Shown: positions 34,494 through 43,794, numbered from the stretch's first letter. The stretch: DNA of 64,000 nucleotides from DATFKA01 sp035268885 (GCA_035268885.1 DATFKA010000008.1:1-64000); one strand, 5' to 3'. A program made the numbers and translations. The notes: generated by a model from the letters alone, not told the origin.

Positions 34494-35000
34494 ATGAGAA
34501 AGACATTTCAAATGGGGGGGATTGTCCTCCTGCTGTTAATGGCAGCGATTAACGTTCAGGCACAAAAATTTGGATACATCAATACGGCTGAAATTTTGGC
34601 AGAAATGCCAGAAGTAAAACAGGCCGAAGTAGATATTGAAAACTTTTCTTCTGCTTTAGAGAAAAAAGGACAGGCGAAAGTACAGGAGTTGCAGCAGAAG
34701 TATGCCAAAATTCAGGAACAAATGCAAGCGGGAAACTTGTCTCCTGTCCAACAGCAGCAAGCACAGACGGATCTGCAAAAAGATCAGGAAGAGCTAGCTC
34801 AATTTGAGCAGGATATGATGGGACAGATTCAAGACAAACGCCAAAAAGCGCTACAGCCGATCTACGACAAGCTGAACAACGCAATTGAACAAGTGGCCAA
34901 AGAAAATGGATTTACTATGATCTTTGATAAAGCTGTCTTACTATACTCCGAAGATTCGGCAGATGTGAGTGCCATGGTAAAAGCTAAATTAGGCTTATAG
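34494..35000 (+). CDS. OmpH/Skp-family periplasmic chaperone, second copy
   Basis: 168 aa. Signal peptide (ending in NVQAQ) and KFGYINTAEILAEMPEVKQA, then a Gln-rich coiled coil and a closing GFTMIFDKAVLLYSEDSADV. Same length and layout as the gene upstream, so a tandem duplication with divergence. murI begins 1 bp after its stop. Confidence 0.88.
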   Translation: MRKTFQMGGIVLLLLMAAINVQAQKFGYINTAEILAEMPEVKQAEVDIENFSSALEKKGQAKVQELQQKYAKIQEQMQAGNLSPVQQQQAQTDLQKDQEELAQFEQDMMGQIQDKRQKALQPIYDKLNNAIEQVAKENGFTMIFDKAVLLYSEDSADVSAMVKAKLGL

Positions 35001-35001
35001 T

Positions 35002-35808
35002 TTGCTACAGAAGCATCAACCCATTGGAATCTTTGATTCTGGCATTGGCGGCCTCACGGTCGCCAATGCCATTTTAGCCCATCTTCCCCAAGAAGAGATT
35101 ATTTATTTTGGCGATACGGCTCACTTGCCTTACGGTGATAAGTCGGCCGATGCGATCCGGTATTACTGCCTGAAGATCGCCAAATTCCTGATGGAAAAAG
35201 ACTGTAAAATGATCGTGGTGGCCTGTAATTCGGCTTCCTCGGTAGGTTACGAAGTACTACTGGAATTTTTTCAGGAACAATTGCTTTTCGCCAATGTAGT
35301 CGATCCTCTGGTCGAGGTAGCCCTCTCCGTTCCTTACCAGAAAATTGGTATTATTGCCACCAAGGCCACGATCAATTCAGGGGTTTATCAAGCCAAATTG
35401 AAACAAGAAGGCGCCCACTTAAGTGTAGCGGCCATGGCTACGCCCCTCCTGGCGCCCATGATCGAGGAGGGCTTTGTCCACAATCGCATCAGTGATGTCG
35501 TACTGGATACCTATTTAGGGAGCCCCGATTTTAAAGACATTGATGCCTTACTGTTAGCCTGTACCCATTACCCACTGATCAAACCAGATATTGAGCAGTA
35601 TTTTAAGCATCGGGTTAAAGTTTATGATAGCGGTGCCCTGGTCGCCCGTCAGGTCGCTCAACAACTCCAGGCGCACCATTTACTCAATGAACAAAGTACT
35701 CCCCCCCAGCACAAATTCTATATTTCTGACTATACGCGGTCTTTTGAAGAAACCGCTCGCCGCTTTTATACCCACCGCATAGATTTAGAGTATTGTAATA
35801 TTTGGTAG
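35002..35808 (+). CDS. murI: glutamate racemase
   Basis: 268 aa. Makes D-glutamate for peptidoglycan. The two catalytic cysteines lie in VACNSAS and LACTHYP; the N-terminus PIGIFDSGIGGLTVA and YFGDTAHLPYG are family signatures. The start is TTG at 35002, almost abutting the chaperone stop; no ATG or GTG lies ahead of the conserved start. Confidence 0.93.
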   Translation: MLQKHQPIGIFDSGIGGLTVANAILAHLPQEEIIYFGDTAHLPYGDKSADAIRYYCLKIAKFLMEKDCKMIVVACNSASSVGYEVLLEFFQEQLLFANVVDPLVEVALSVPYQKIGIIATKATINSGVYQAKLKQEGAHLSVAAMATPLLAPMIEEGFVHNRISDVVLDTYLGSPDFKDIDALLLACTHYPLIKPDIEQYFKHRVKVYDSGALVARQVAQQLQAHHLLNEQSTPPQHKFYISDYTRSFEETARRFYTHRIDLEYCNIW

Positions 35809-35916
35809 ATTTCTTATCTTGAGACGGTAACTACAATAATCCTGCCGACATATCTACATTTCATCAGGTACCCCCTGGTGCTTAGCCCCCAGTATTTAAT
35901 CGCATCAATTCTCGTT

Positions 35917-37368
35917 ATGACACCTGATAAGTACATTAAAAATTACGTGGCAGGTAAACTGGCTCCCTCCAATAATGGCGCCTACCTGGAGACGAAAAAC
36001 CCTTCTACCAAAGCCGTCTATGCGCAGTATCCCGATACGCAGGTTCAGGATATTACCTATGCCATTGAATCGGGGAACCGCGCCTGTCAGACCTGGCGGA
36101 ATCTCGAGGTGGAAAAGCGCTACCGCTTACTGATGCGCCTGGCTGATATTATCGAGCAGGAAAATAAGGTTTTTGCGAAGGCGGAATCTACGGATACGGG
36201 CAAGCCCTACGCCATGGCGCTTAGCCAGGATATTCCACAAGCCTACAGCTGCCTGCGTTTCTATGCGACTTCGCTACCGCATTATGCCGAGCAATCCTTT
36301 TATCAGCCAACCGCTGCGGTGCATTACACGATTCGTCAGCCACTGGGACTGGTAGCTTGCTTTTCCCATTGGAGTTTTCCACTACTTAGTCTGGTGCAAA
36401 CGGTGGTGCCCGCCTTGACAGCTGGCAACTGCGTAATTGCCCTTACGGATGGTCGGGCGCCCATGACGGCCTACCTACTGGCTAAATCTTGTATTGCGGC
36501 AGGTATTCCTCCCGGGGTGATTAATATCCTGCATGGCAATACGCCCGATCTGGCCAGCGCTTTATTTGAATCTCCTGTGGTTAAGGCGACGGCGTACGCA
36601 GGAGATGCTGATCTGGGCAGGCAACTTATCCAAAAGTTTTCTGATCCATTTCGTCGTTCGGGTTTCTTGCTGGGCGCAAAAAATGTATCCATCGTTTTTT
36701 CAGACTGCAATTTCCATAAAATGATCGTGGAGACCCTGCGATCTTGTTTTTCCAATAATGGCCAGCATCCCTATAGCACTTCCCGAATACTGGTGGAACG
36801 GCCGATTTATGATAAATTCAAAGAAGAGCTGGTCAAACGTACTCAATTCTTAAAGGTGGGCGATACGATGTCGACGGTTACGGATCTGGGGGCTATTATT
36901 TCACAGGAGCGCCTGGAGCGATTGCTGGGATATATTGCGCTGGCGGAGACCGAAGAGGCGGTAGTACTCTGTGGTGGTAAATCAATAGAGAAAAATGGAG
37001 AAGAGGGGCAGGGCTATTTTTTCCGCCCTGCGATCATTGAAGGCCTGGCCGCTTCCTCCCGCTTAAATCAGGAAGATATGTATGGGCCCATCGTGACCAT
37101 TCAGTCTTTTGATACAGATGATGAGGCCATTCAATTGGCGAACGCCACACAGTTGGGCAGAGCAGCGAGCTTGTGGACCCAAAATGCAGCTCGGGCGAAC
37201 CGGGTGGCGCAGCGCATAGATGCCAGCCTGATCTGGATTAACGGTTGGATGCTGAATGAGGACCGGGTGTCTTTTGTGCCTTTCGGCAAAACCGGAACCT
37301 TGCCATTGGGAGGGATGGCTACCCTGCAATTTTTCACACAAGAAAAAATCATAGGGCAGCCCTTATAA
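35917..37368 (+). CDS. aldehyde dehydrogenase-fold protein lacking the catalytic residues
   Basis: 483 aa, full ALDH-superfamily length and order of blocks: an NAD-fold segment (LVACFSHWSFPLLSLVQTVVPALTAGNC), a substrate domain and the C-terminal FGKTG-type dimer segment. The general-base motif usually written LELGGK reads F250-L251-L252-G253-A254-K255 (Glu to Leu). The usual GQxC nucleophile block reads G282-Q283-H284-P285 (Cys to Pro). Both residues needed for dehydrogenase chemistry are absent. The ATG at 35917 is chosen over GTG 35878. Likely a pseudoenzyme or an enzyme with altered chemistry. Convergent with dapD. Confidence 0.82.
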   Translation: MTPDKYIKNYVAGKLAPSNNGAYLETKNPSTKAVYAQYPDTQVQDITYAIESGNRACQTWRNLEVEKRYRLLMRLADIIEQENKVFAKAESTDTGKPYAMALSQDIPQAYSCLRFYATSLPHYAEQSFYQPTAAVHYTIRQPLGLVACFSHWSFPLLSLVQTVVPALTAGNCVIALTDGRAPMTAYLLAKSCIAAGIPPGVINILHGNTPDLASALFESPVVKATAYAGDADLGRQLIQKFSDPFRRSGFLLGAKNVSIVFSDCNFHKMIVETLRSCFSNNGQHPYSTSRILVERPIYDKFKEELVKRTQFLKVGDTMSTVTDLGAIISQERLERLLGYIALAETEEAVVLCGGKSIEKNGEEGQGYFFRPAIIEGLAASSRLNQEDMYGPIVTIQSFDTDDEAIQLANATQLGRAASLWTQNAARANRVAQRIDASLIWINGWMLNEDRVSFVPFGKTGTLPLGGMATLQFFTQEKIIGQPL

Positions 37369-37378
37369 TTGGAGTGAT

Positions 37379-38194
37379 TTAAACGGCTACATCGTATTCC
37401 CTAAGCGCCTCGTTTAGCGACACTTTTTTATCAGTGCTTTCTTTTCGCTTACCAATAATCAGTGCGCAGGCGACATTGTACTCGCCAGCCGGAAACTGCT
37501 TGGTATAAGAGCCCGGAATGACGACGGATCGTGGGGGAACTTCACCGCGGTAAGTCACCGGTTCATTACCCGTTACGTCAATAATACGCGTGCTTTTGGT
37601 CAGTACGACGTTAGCGCCCAGGACGGCTTCTTTTCCAACCCGTACGCCCTCCACGATGATAGAGCGGGAACCAATAAAGGCATTATCTTCTATGATGGTT
37701 GGGGTGGCCTGTAGGGGCTCTAATACCCCACCGATACCGACACCGCCACTGAGGTGCACATGGCGACCGATTTGTGCGCAGGAGCCTACCGTTGCCCAGG
37801 TATCGACCATTGTTCCGGCGCCTACCCAGGCCCCGATATTTACGTAGCTGGGCATCATAATAACCCCTTTCTCCAGAAAAGAACCGTGTCGTGCAATGGC
37901 ATGTGGTACCACCCGCACTCCTTTGGCTGCGTAGTCTTTTTTCAGGGGAATTTTATCGTGGAATTCAAATGGGCCGACTTCGATGGTCTTCATTTGCTGA
38001 ATGGGGAAATACAGGACAACGCCTTTTTTTACCCAATCGTTAACCTGCCAGCCCTTCTCGCTGGGTTCAGCTACCCTCAGGATGCCTTGATCCAGTTGAT
38101 TGATCAGTTCCCGGATGGCTGATTGGGTTTTGTCTTCTTTTAGTAGAGAGCGGTCCTCCCAGGCCGCCTCAATCATTTGCTTGAGTTCGTTCAT
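37379..38194 (-). CDS. dapD: tetrahydrodipicolinate N-succinyltransferase
   Basis: 271 aa. Succinyl-CoA-dependent step of the lysine/diaminopimelate pathway. The left-handed beta-helix of hexapeptide repeats is visible (VNIGAWVGAGTMVDTWATVG, then VHLSGGVGIGGVLEP and GSRSIIVEGVRVGKEAVLGA), and the N-terminal helical domain is intact. The 41 bp gap to the downstream cyclodeaminase-like gene is compatible with one unit. Confidence 0.95.
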   Translation of the reverse strand: MNELKQMIEAAWEDRSLLKEDKTQSAIRELINQLDQGILRVAEPSEKGWQVNDWVKKGVVLYFPIQQMKTIEVGPFEFHDKIPLKKDYAAKGVRVVPHAIARHGSFLEKGVIMMPSYVNIGAWVGAGTMVDTWATVGSCAQIGRHVHLSGGVGIGGVLEPLQATPTIIEDNAFIGSRSIIVEGVRVGKEAVLGANVVLTKSTRIIDVTGNEPVTYRGEVPPRSVVIPGSYTKQFPAGEYNVACALIIGKRKESTDKKVSLNEALREYDVAV

Positions 38195-38235
38195 TGTTTT
38201 GTGTTTGAAATTCCTGCGAAAATATTCTTTCTGGG

Positions 38236-39213
38236 CTATTTAACCAAATGCCGATACAAAAGTTGGGCAGCAGCGAGGTCTTCTAGAGCGTGGCCTACCG
38301 ATTTGAACAGGGTAATCTCCTGAGGGGTATCCCGCCCATTACGTTGTCGACGGCATAATTGAAAGAGATCCGCCTGGATATCCGAGAGATCGAGTACCGC
38401 TTTTTGAATGGGGATGTAAAGGTCTCCACTCTCTTTAGGAGCGCCTTCCAGGGTGTCTACGTAGACCTTAGACCGCTGGATAGCCTCGTCATCCGCCTCG
38501 CGCATATCGGGCTTGTAGGAACCCACCAGATCAAGGTGTTGTCCGGGGACCAGCCATTCCCCGAAGAGTATAGGCTTGTAAGCCAGCGTGGCGGTCGAGA
38601 GGATGTCTGCTTTGGAAGCCACGGTGGCACAGTCGCGCACGGCACTGATCTGAATATCTAATTCCTGGCGGAGCCTTGCGGCCAGGGCTTTTGCTTTTTC
38701 GTATCGTCTTCCCCAAATCCATACTTCTTCAATCGGGCGTAGGGTACGATGCGCTTTAATGAGTTCCGGGGCCAGAGCTCCCGTGCCCAGCATCAGCAGG
38801 CGGCGACTATCGGGCCGAGCCAGGTAATCGGCGGCCAGCGCGGAAGCTGCTGCTGTCCTTTTTTTGGTTAGCGTGCGCGCATCGCATTGCAAGAGTAGCG
38901 CTCCGGTGATGGCGTTGAACAGCAGATAAGTACCGTGAATAGCGGGCAGTTTAAACTGCCGGTTGCCGGGAGATACGATCACCGTTTTCAGCCCTAGCAT
39001 ATTGCCAGCCTGCCAGGCGGGCATCAAAAGAAGGGTGGAATCCTGATCCGATTTTGGGTTTTTGAAATCGTGGTGATGGCGCATGGGTACCGTATAGTCT
39101 TCTTTAAAACCTTTGCGCAGCGCTTCGATTAAAGCGGGATAAGCCAGTGCTTCCTCTATGTCCCGCTCATTGGGTTGTAGCATATTGGGAGCAAAAGATG
39201 GTTTTTTAGCCAT
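38236..39213 (-). CDS. ornithine cyclodeaminase/mu-crystallin family protein
   Basis: 325 aa. NAD(P)-dependent family that includes ornithine cyclodeaminase, alanine dehydrogenase and ketimine reductase. The Rossmann glycine motif LMLGTGALAPELI and DLVGSYKPDMREADDEA are typical; GRRYEKAKALAARL follows. Substrate not assigned; its place beside dapD hints at amino-acid metabolism only weakly. Confidence 0.86.
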   Translation of the reverse strand: MAKKPSFAPNMLQPNERDIEEALAYPALIEALRKGFKEDYTVPMRHHHDFKNPKSDQDSTLLLMPAWQAGNMLGLKTVIVSPGNRQFKLPAIHGTYLLFNAITGALLLQCDARTLTKKRTAAASALAADYLARPDSRRLLMLGTGALAPELIKAHRTLRPIEEVWIWGRRYEKAKALAARLRQELDIQISAVRDCATVASKADILSTATLAYKPILFGEWLVPGQHLDLVGSYKPDMREADDEAIQRSKVYVDTLEGAPKESGDLYIPIQKAVLDLSDIQADLFQLCRRQRNGRDTPQEITLFKSVGHALEDLAAAQLLYRHLVK

Positions 39214-39242
39214 ACAAAACTATTTAGAATAAAGTCTACTTA

Positions 39243-40670
39243 CTAGAGTTCCAGGCGAGCGATTCTCAATTTGCCACGGTGCTCACTGGGCACCAGCATT
39301 TTGGTTGGAGAGATCTGCAGGGCATCCCGGAATCGCAAACGAAGATTCTGGTTGTCGGTACTCAGAATACTATTTCGATTAAAGGCACCGGTGCCCGCCA
39401 GTATGTACTCGCTAACGGTATTTTCCAGTTTGATCTCATCATTAAAGATGAGCCGGAGGTTTCTGGGGTTTTTAAATAAGAAATAAGAAGAATAAACGCC
39501 TCCGTCATCCTGTGAAAACTGCTTTTTATGCATGATTGTTTGCCAATCGATGGTACCTTGAGGGCTTACCGAAAGGGCAAAAACATCATTAAAATAAAAG
39601 TCCGTTACATTGCGGGTGAAGCCACTATAGTAGCCCCGTCCGGCATTAGCCATTCGTCGGTAGTAATTTTTGTTTTCTTCTCCGATGATGACCATCCCAC
39701 CGTCTCTACGCAATACCACATCCTGAATGACGACCTCTTCCAGGCCCCGGTTTTTCCGGAGTTCTTTACCAACCAGACTTTCTACGATATTTTCTCGAAA
39801 GGGATGAAAAGTGAGTTGCTCGTCTTTGAGGGAGGAATCGAGGTGTAGAGAAAAGAAGCCTTCGGCGCGCAAGGGGTTTTTTTCATAATAAAACCCTCCG
39901 GCTACCAATTGCTGATTAACATTATCGTAGTTGAAGGCCAGGTCAAAGGTGAAATATTCGCCAATCGAGACAATATGCCGTAAGATTCCGGTACTACCCG
40001 GTCCGTACTTAAAGACTTCATAGTTATAATCGTCTTTTTTGACGCGGTAATTGGCTTTCTCGATGACCACGTACATATCGCCCGCATTGCTGACGGCCAT
40101 GTGTAGGGCATCTTCTGAATACCGAAACTCCTGAGGTTCGAAGCGGTATTCCCAGACTTTCTCCATTTTTTCATTATCGAATAAAATGGCGTGGATTTCT
40201 TTTTGTCGATCTACGTTGTAGAGTAAAATTTTATTGCGATCTTCGGAGCGCAAAATTTCCATATCAGGCGACTGGAAAGTATTGTCTATGACGCTGATTA
40301 AAACCGAATCTTTTAAAGCAGCTTTGGCATTATACCGATAGGCCCGGACATGGAAATCTCCTCGGTCCCGGTGCTGATAGAAGAGGGTGAAGCTATCGCG
40401 GATTGAGTTGATCCCGATTACTTCGGGGGATCTTTTGAGTAATTCAATCTCTTTGGTCCAACTACTGCGCATGTTTTCGTCGAAAGCCTGGACTTCAAAG
40501 CTTACGCTTTTGTCCCGAAATAGTAAGACTTGTTCTCCAAATTCGCCAATGATCTCGTAGGAGATATCAGAGCGCAGCGGTAATTCGTCAGAAACCATGA
40601 TCCGTTGGGCAATCAGCGTAACCTGAGCGCAGAGAAAAAAAAGGCAGATGGAAAAGGAAAGTCTTGACAT
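39243..40670 (-). CDS. secreted protein of unknown function
   Basis: 475 aa. A signal peptide (about 1-20) precedes a long region of alternating beta-strands with repeated aromatic-charged segments (FTLFYQHRDRGDFHVRAYRY, MYVVIEKANYR), which resembles a beta-propeller. No catalytic motif, lipobox or sorting domain. Monocistronic, with trmB divergent. Confidence 0.6.
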   Translation of the reverse strand: MSRLSFSICLFFLCAQVTLIAQRIMVSDELPLRSDISYEIIGEFGEQVLLFRDKSVSFEVQAFDENMRSSWTKEIELLKRSPEVIGINSIRDSFTLFYQHRDRGDFHVRAYRYNAKAALKDSVLISVIDNTFQSPDMEILRSEDRNKILLYNVDRQKEIHAILFDNEKMEKVWEYRFEPQEFRYSEDALHMAVSNAGDMYVVIEKANYRVKKDDYNYEVFKYGPGSTGILRHIVSIGEYFTFDLAFNYDNVNQQLVAGGFYYEKNPLRAEGFFSLHLDSSLKDEQLTFHPFRENIVESLVGKELRKNRGLEEVVIQDVVLRRDGGMVIIGEENKNYYRRMANAGRGYYSGFTRNVTDFYFNDVFALSVSPQGTIDWQTIMHKKQFSQDDGGVYSSYFLFKNPRNLRLIFNDEIKLENTVSEYILAGTGAFNRNSILSTDNQNLRLRFRDALQISPTKMLVPSEHRGKLRIARLEL

Positions 40671-40760
40671 AGTATTTTTTTAACTAACGTTCTAAACGTA
40701 AAACAGCCTGGTTTATTTAAAAATAAGAAAACCAGCGAATTGTTGCCAGCGTCAGCCGGC

Positions 40761-40794
40761 TTTTGTAGCCTTTACGACGGATTCTTTATATTTG
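40761..40794 (+). promoter_or_regulatory. candidate Bacteroidota promoter of trmB
   Basis: TTTTG at 40761-40765 and TATATTTG at 40787-40794 fit the TTTG / TAnnTTTG pair with a 21-bp spacer; the start codon is 42 bp further on. Confidence 0.5.
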
Positions 40795-40835
40795 CGTTCA
40801 TTATATTAATTAGCTTCTAAGTCGTTAAACAAAGA

Positions 40836-41522
40836 ATGAGTAAGCGAAACAAGTTGCAAAAATTTGCAGAGATCCTGGCTTATCCACACGTAATTGAAAA
40901 TTTTGATCCCCAAAATCCTCGCTTGCTGGGCGAGCACGGTCAGGAAGTCCAACGTAAAGGGAAGTGGGGGAAGGCCCAGTTTGGAAATGATTTACCCATC
41001 ACGGTAGAGCTGGCTTGTGGTCGGGGAGAGTATACGGTAGCCATGGCCCGGCAGCATCCGGCACGTAACTTTATTGGGGTGGATATCAAAGGAGCTCGAA
41101 TATGGAAGGGGGCTACCATCGCTTTGGAAGAGCAATTACAAAATGTCGCTTTTTTGCGCACACGTATCGAACAGATTGATCTTTTTTTTGCGGAAGCAGA
41201 GATAGACGAAATATGGATCACCTTCCCTGATCCTTTCCCCTCCAAGAAAAACCGACGCTTGACTTCTCCACGCTTTATCGAACGATACCGACGCGTATTA
41301 AAACCGAGAGGCGTACTCAATTTTAAAACTGATGCCACGGATTTATTCGACTACTCGGTCGAAGTGCTGGAAGCAGACCCTAAGGTCGAAATTCGATACC
41401 TAAGTAAGGATATCTACGCGGCTCCCCTGTATATGCCAGAATTAGAGATCAAAACCTACTACGAGCGGATGCATTTGGAGAACCAAAAAAAGATAAAGTT
41501 TTTGCAGTGCACCATTCATTAA
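40836..41522 (+). CDS. trmB: tRNA (guanine-N7-)-methyltransferase
   Basis: 228 aa. Methylates G46 in the variable loop of tRNAs using SAM. The SAM-binding motif VELACGRGEYTVAMA and the catalytic/tRNA-binding block WITFPDPFPSKKNRRLTSPRF are clear. The stop codon lies inside the direct repeat that flanks the repeat element downstream. Confidence 0.95.
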   Translation: MSKRNKLQKFAEILAYPHVIENFDPQNPRLLGEHGQEVQRKGKWGKAQFGNDLPITVELACGRGEYTVAMARQHPARNFIGVDIKGARIWKGATIALEEQLQNVAFLRTRIEQIDLFFAEAEIDEIWITFPDPFPSKKNRRLTSPRFIERYRRVLKPRGVLNFKTDATDLFDYSVEVLEADPKVEIRYLSKDIYAAPLYMPELEIKTYYERMHLENQKKIKFLQCTIH

Positions 41523-41523
41523 A

Positions 41524-41706
41524 GGTACAAAGTGAATCCATTTGGTCAAAAAAACAGTTACATCACTTTTCATTCCCCGGTACCTCCTTATCTAAGGGAT
41601 TAGCGTTTGCTTCTGCCAGTGGCAGAAAGAGCCTGGTATCAGGGGGATGACAGAATTTCAGGTAGATTCTAAAAGTGTAAGTAACCAAATGAAATCATTT
41701 TGAACC
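41524..41706. mobile_element. MITE-like element, copy B (183 bp), with 8-bp target duplication
   Basis: The left arm 41524-41547 starts GGTACAAAGTGAATCC and the right arm ends at 41706, with 19 of 23 terminal positions pairing. The direct repeat TCATTAAA flanks both sides (41516-41523 and 41707-41714). The left arm matches copy A at 7327 at 27 of 28 bases, while the interior differs and holds a TTCTGCC/GGCAGAA hairpin. It has no open frame. It sits between the trmB stop and the shared terminator. Confidence 0.68.
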
Positions 41707-41711
41707 TCATT

Positions 41712-41749
41712 AAAAAAGTCGCTTTGGAGCAATCCAAAGCGACTTTTTT
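41712..41749. terminator. bidirectional terminator between trmB and the OmpA lipoprotein gene
   Basis: A 16-bp perfect stem: AAAAAAGTCGCTTTGG (41712-41727) with CCAAAGCGACTTTTTT (41734-41749), loop AGCAAT. A- and T-tracts on the two sides make it work in both directions. Confidence 0.9.
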
Positions 41750-41771
41750 ATTACTGGGTAGTAACAGAATA

Positions 41772-42524
41772 TTAGTTATTATTAATAACTCCTTTTAGGT
41801 CTGGATCAGCCAGAATCTCTGTTCTTCTGTTCGCAGATTTATCGTCTGCATCAGCTGGCATGGTGTCACCACGACCAACGGCAGCTACCTGAGATGGGTC
41901 TACACCGTTTTTAACCAGTTCACGGACAACGGCCAGGGCACGCTTAGTAGACAACTCCCAGTTGTCAGCGTATGGGGCAGTCGATAGTACACCATCAGAA
42001 TCGGTGTGACCTTCTACCAGAATCTTCAGGTCTGGGTTAGACTTCAGTGTTTCAGCTAATTCAGCCAGAGCACTTCTTTCGTCGCTGCTCAAGCCGTAAG
42101 ATCCACTGCGGTACATTACACCAGGATCCGTTACTACATAAAGACGGCCGTCACCTTCTTTCAAAGTTAGACCACTATCTTTATAAGTACCAAAGATACC
42201 TTCGATTTCAGCTTTTACCTGATCCAACTCTTCCTGGGTCATTTCCAGTTTAGATTCTACTTGAGCCATTTGTGACTTGGTAGCATCCAGGTCAGAACGG
42301 ATATCAGAGATTTCTCCATTCAGTCTTTCTTTTTCAGACTCTAAAGTTGAGTTTAACTCAGCATTAGCTTCTTCCAAATCCTGAACTTTTGATTGGGTTT
42401 CCGCCAGAGCAGCATCAGTTGCTTCTTTTGCGGCAGTTAACTCGTCGTATTTCTTTTTAGAAACACAAGATTGTAGTGCGCTCAATGCGAATACTACTAC
42501 AAGGAAATTAAGAATTAAACGCAT
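41772..42524 (-). CDS. OmpA-family lipoprotein with coiled coil
   Basis: 250 aa. The lipoprotein signal ends at SALQSC. Residues ~22-110 form a heptad-rich coiled coil (EATDAALAETQSKVQDLEEA). The C-terminal OmpA domain has LKILVEGHTDSDG and NRRTEI, binding peptidoglycan. It tethers the outer membrane to the cell wall, as Pal-like proteins do. Confidence 0.9.
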   Translation of the reverse strand: MRLILNFLVVVFALSALQSCVSKKKYDELTAAKEATDAALAETQSKVQDLEEANAELNSTLESEKERLNGEISDIRSDLDATKSQMAQVESKLEMTQEELDQVKAEIEGIFGTYKDSGLTLKEGDGRLYVVTDPGVMYRSGSYGLSSDERSALAELAETLKSNPDLKILVEGHTDSDGVLSTAPYADNWELSTKRALAVVRELVKNGVDPSQVAAVGRGDTMPADADDKSANRRTEILADPDLKGVINNN

Positions 42525-42899
42525 ATCCTTTTTTGTTTAAGTGATTGAATTATATCGTTTTGATTGATTCTTCGGTGACTTTAGTCTGACAAAATATCCT
42601 ATAATATAAGGCTTATTTAAAGTCTTACTGCAAAACAATAGATATTTTTTGAATAAAACAAAGATAATCTTAATTTTATTATGTTTCTGCTGGCAGCCAA
42701 GAACTTTATTTTTTAGCTTAATCTGTGCGCTAAGACACTTCAATTACGCGCTATTTTTTCAATCGAAATAAAAAAGCTAATTTTGCGCAGCTCTTTGTAG
42801 AAAGTACGATTTGCAATATTGTTCGGTTTATGCCCCGACCAATATCATCGAATAAGCCCTACAAAGTATGACTACCATAACTTTTAGTAAAACCAGCAT
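42525..42899. other. AT-rich divergent promoter region
   Basis: 375 bp between the OmpA lipoprotein gene and the hydrolase. A 68-codon minus-strand frame at 42537-42743 has the biased Lys/Ile/Phe makeup of random AT-rich DNA and is not called. Promoters for both neighbours are expected here. Confidence 0.5.
42778..42785 (+). promoter_or_regulatory. candidate -7 element for the alpha/beta hydrolase gene
   Basis: TAATTTTG fits TAnnTTTG, 115 bp upstream of the start at 42900; the -33 region is only T-rich (no TTTG). Confidence 0.35.
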
Positions 42900-43679
42900 A
42901 TGGATTACCAGATTATAGAGGAAGGAAAATTTAGATATATAGAGACGGGAGATCAGCACCGCGAAAATTTACTTTTGCTACACGGTCTTTTCGGAGCCCT
43001 GAGTAACTTTCAGGGGATCATCCAGCACTTCTCTAAAGAATATAATGTCATTGTACCGATGCTGCCGATTTTTGAATTACCCATTCGAAAAGTATCGGTC
43101 TCCGGTCTGGTCGACCACGTCGCGGCGTTTGTGGAACATAAAAATTACGATCAGGTCCATGTGCTTGGGAATTCATTAGGAGGACACATTGCCCTGTTAT
43201 ACGTGCTTGCTCATCCCGAAAAAGTAAGTTCGGTAATCCTCACCGGTAGTTCCGGTCTGTTTGAAAGTGCCATGGGGTCCAGTTTCCCCAAAAGAGGGAA
43301 CTACGAGTTTATTGCTAAAAAGACCAGAGCGACTTTTTATAATCCCGAGGTGGCCAGTAAAGAATTAATTGATGAGGTTTATGATATCGTCAACGATCGC
43401 AATAAGGCCATTCGCATTATTGCCACGGCAAAATCGGCAGTTCGCCATAATTTAGGCGATAAACTACACCAGGTAAAGGCACCGACGCTGCTGATCTGGG
43501 GAGAAGACGATAACGTAACGCCGCCCTTCGTAGGGGAAAAATTTCACGAATTAATCGAGCACTCCAAGCTGATCTTTGTGCCCCAATGTGGTCACGCCCC
43601 GATGATGGAGCATTCCCAGGTGTTTAATCAGCATCTGCAAGATTTTCTGGAGGAAGTAGTCACTAAGAAAGCAGAATAA
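42900..43679 (+). CDS. alpha/beta-fold hydrolase
   Basis: 259 aa. Serine hydrolase with the nucleophile elbow GNSLGGH, an Asp in WGEDDNVTPP and the terminal His in QCGHAPMMEH. The oxyanion segment LLHGLFGALSNF is present. No signal peptide, so cytoplasmic; esters or C-C bonds are possible substrates. An upstream ATG near 42868 is out of frame. Confidence 0.88.
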   Translation: MDYQIIEEGKFRYIETGDQHRENLLLLHGLFGALSNFQGIIQHFSKEYNVIVPMLPIFELPIRKVSVSGLVDHVAAFVEHKNYDQVHVLGNSLGGHIALLYVLAHPEKVSSVILTGSSGLFESAMGSSFPKRGNYEFIAKKTRATFYNPEVASKELIDEVYDIVNDRNKAIRIIATAKSAVRHNLGDKLHQVKAPTLLIWGEDDNVTPPFVGEKFHELIEHSKLIFVPQCGHAPMMEHSQVFNQHLQDFLEEVVTKKAE

Positions 43680-43794
43680 TTTTCGCTGGTTGCTCTTCAA
43701 AAGTAGGGCTTTTATCTAAAAAAACAATCGAGAAGTACGTGCTGTATGCTTCTAAACGCTATATTGTTGGGCTACTTATAACATAGCACAGAAG

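Noticed and set aside
42537..42743. 68-codon minus-strand frame upstream of the OmpA lipoprotein
   Set aside because: AT-rich promoter DNA with Lys/Ile/Phe bias; no domain and no good start context.
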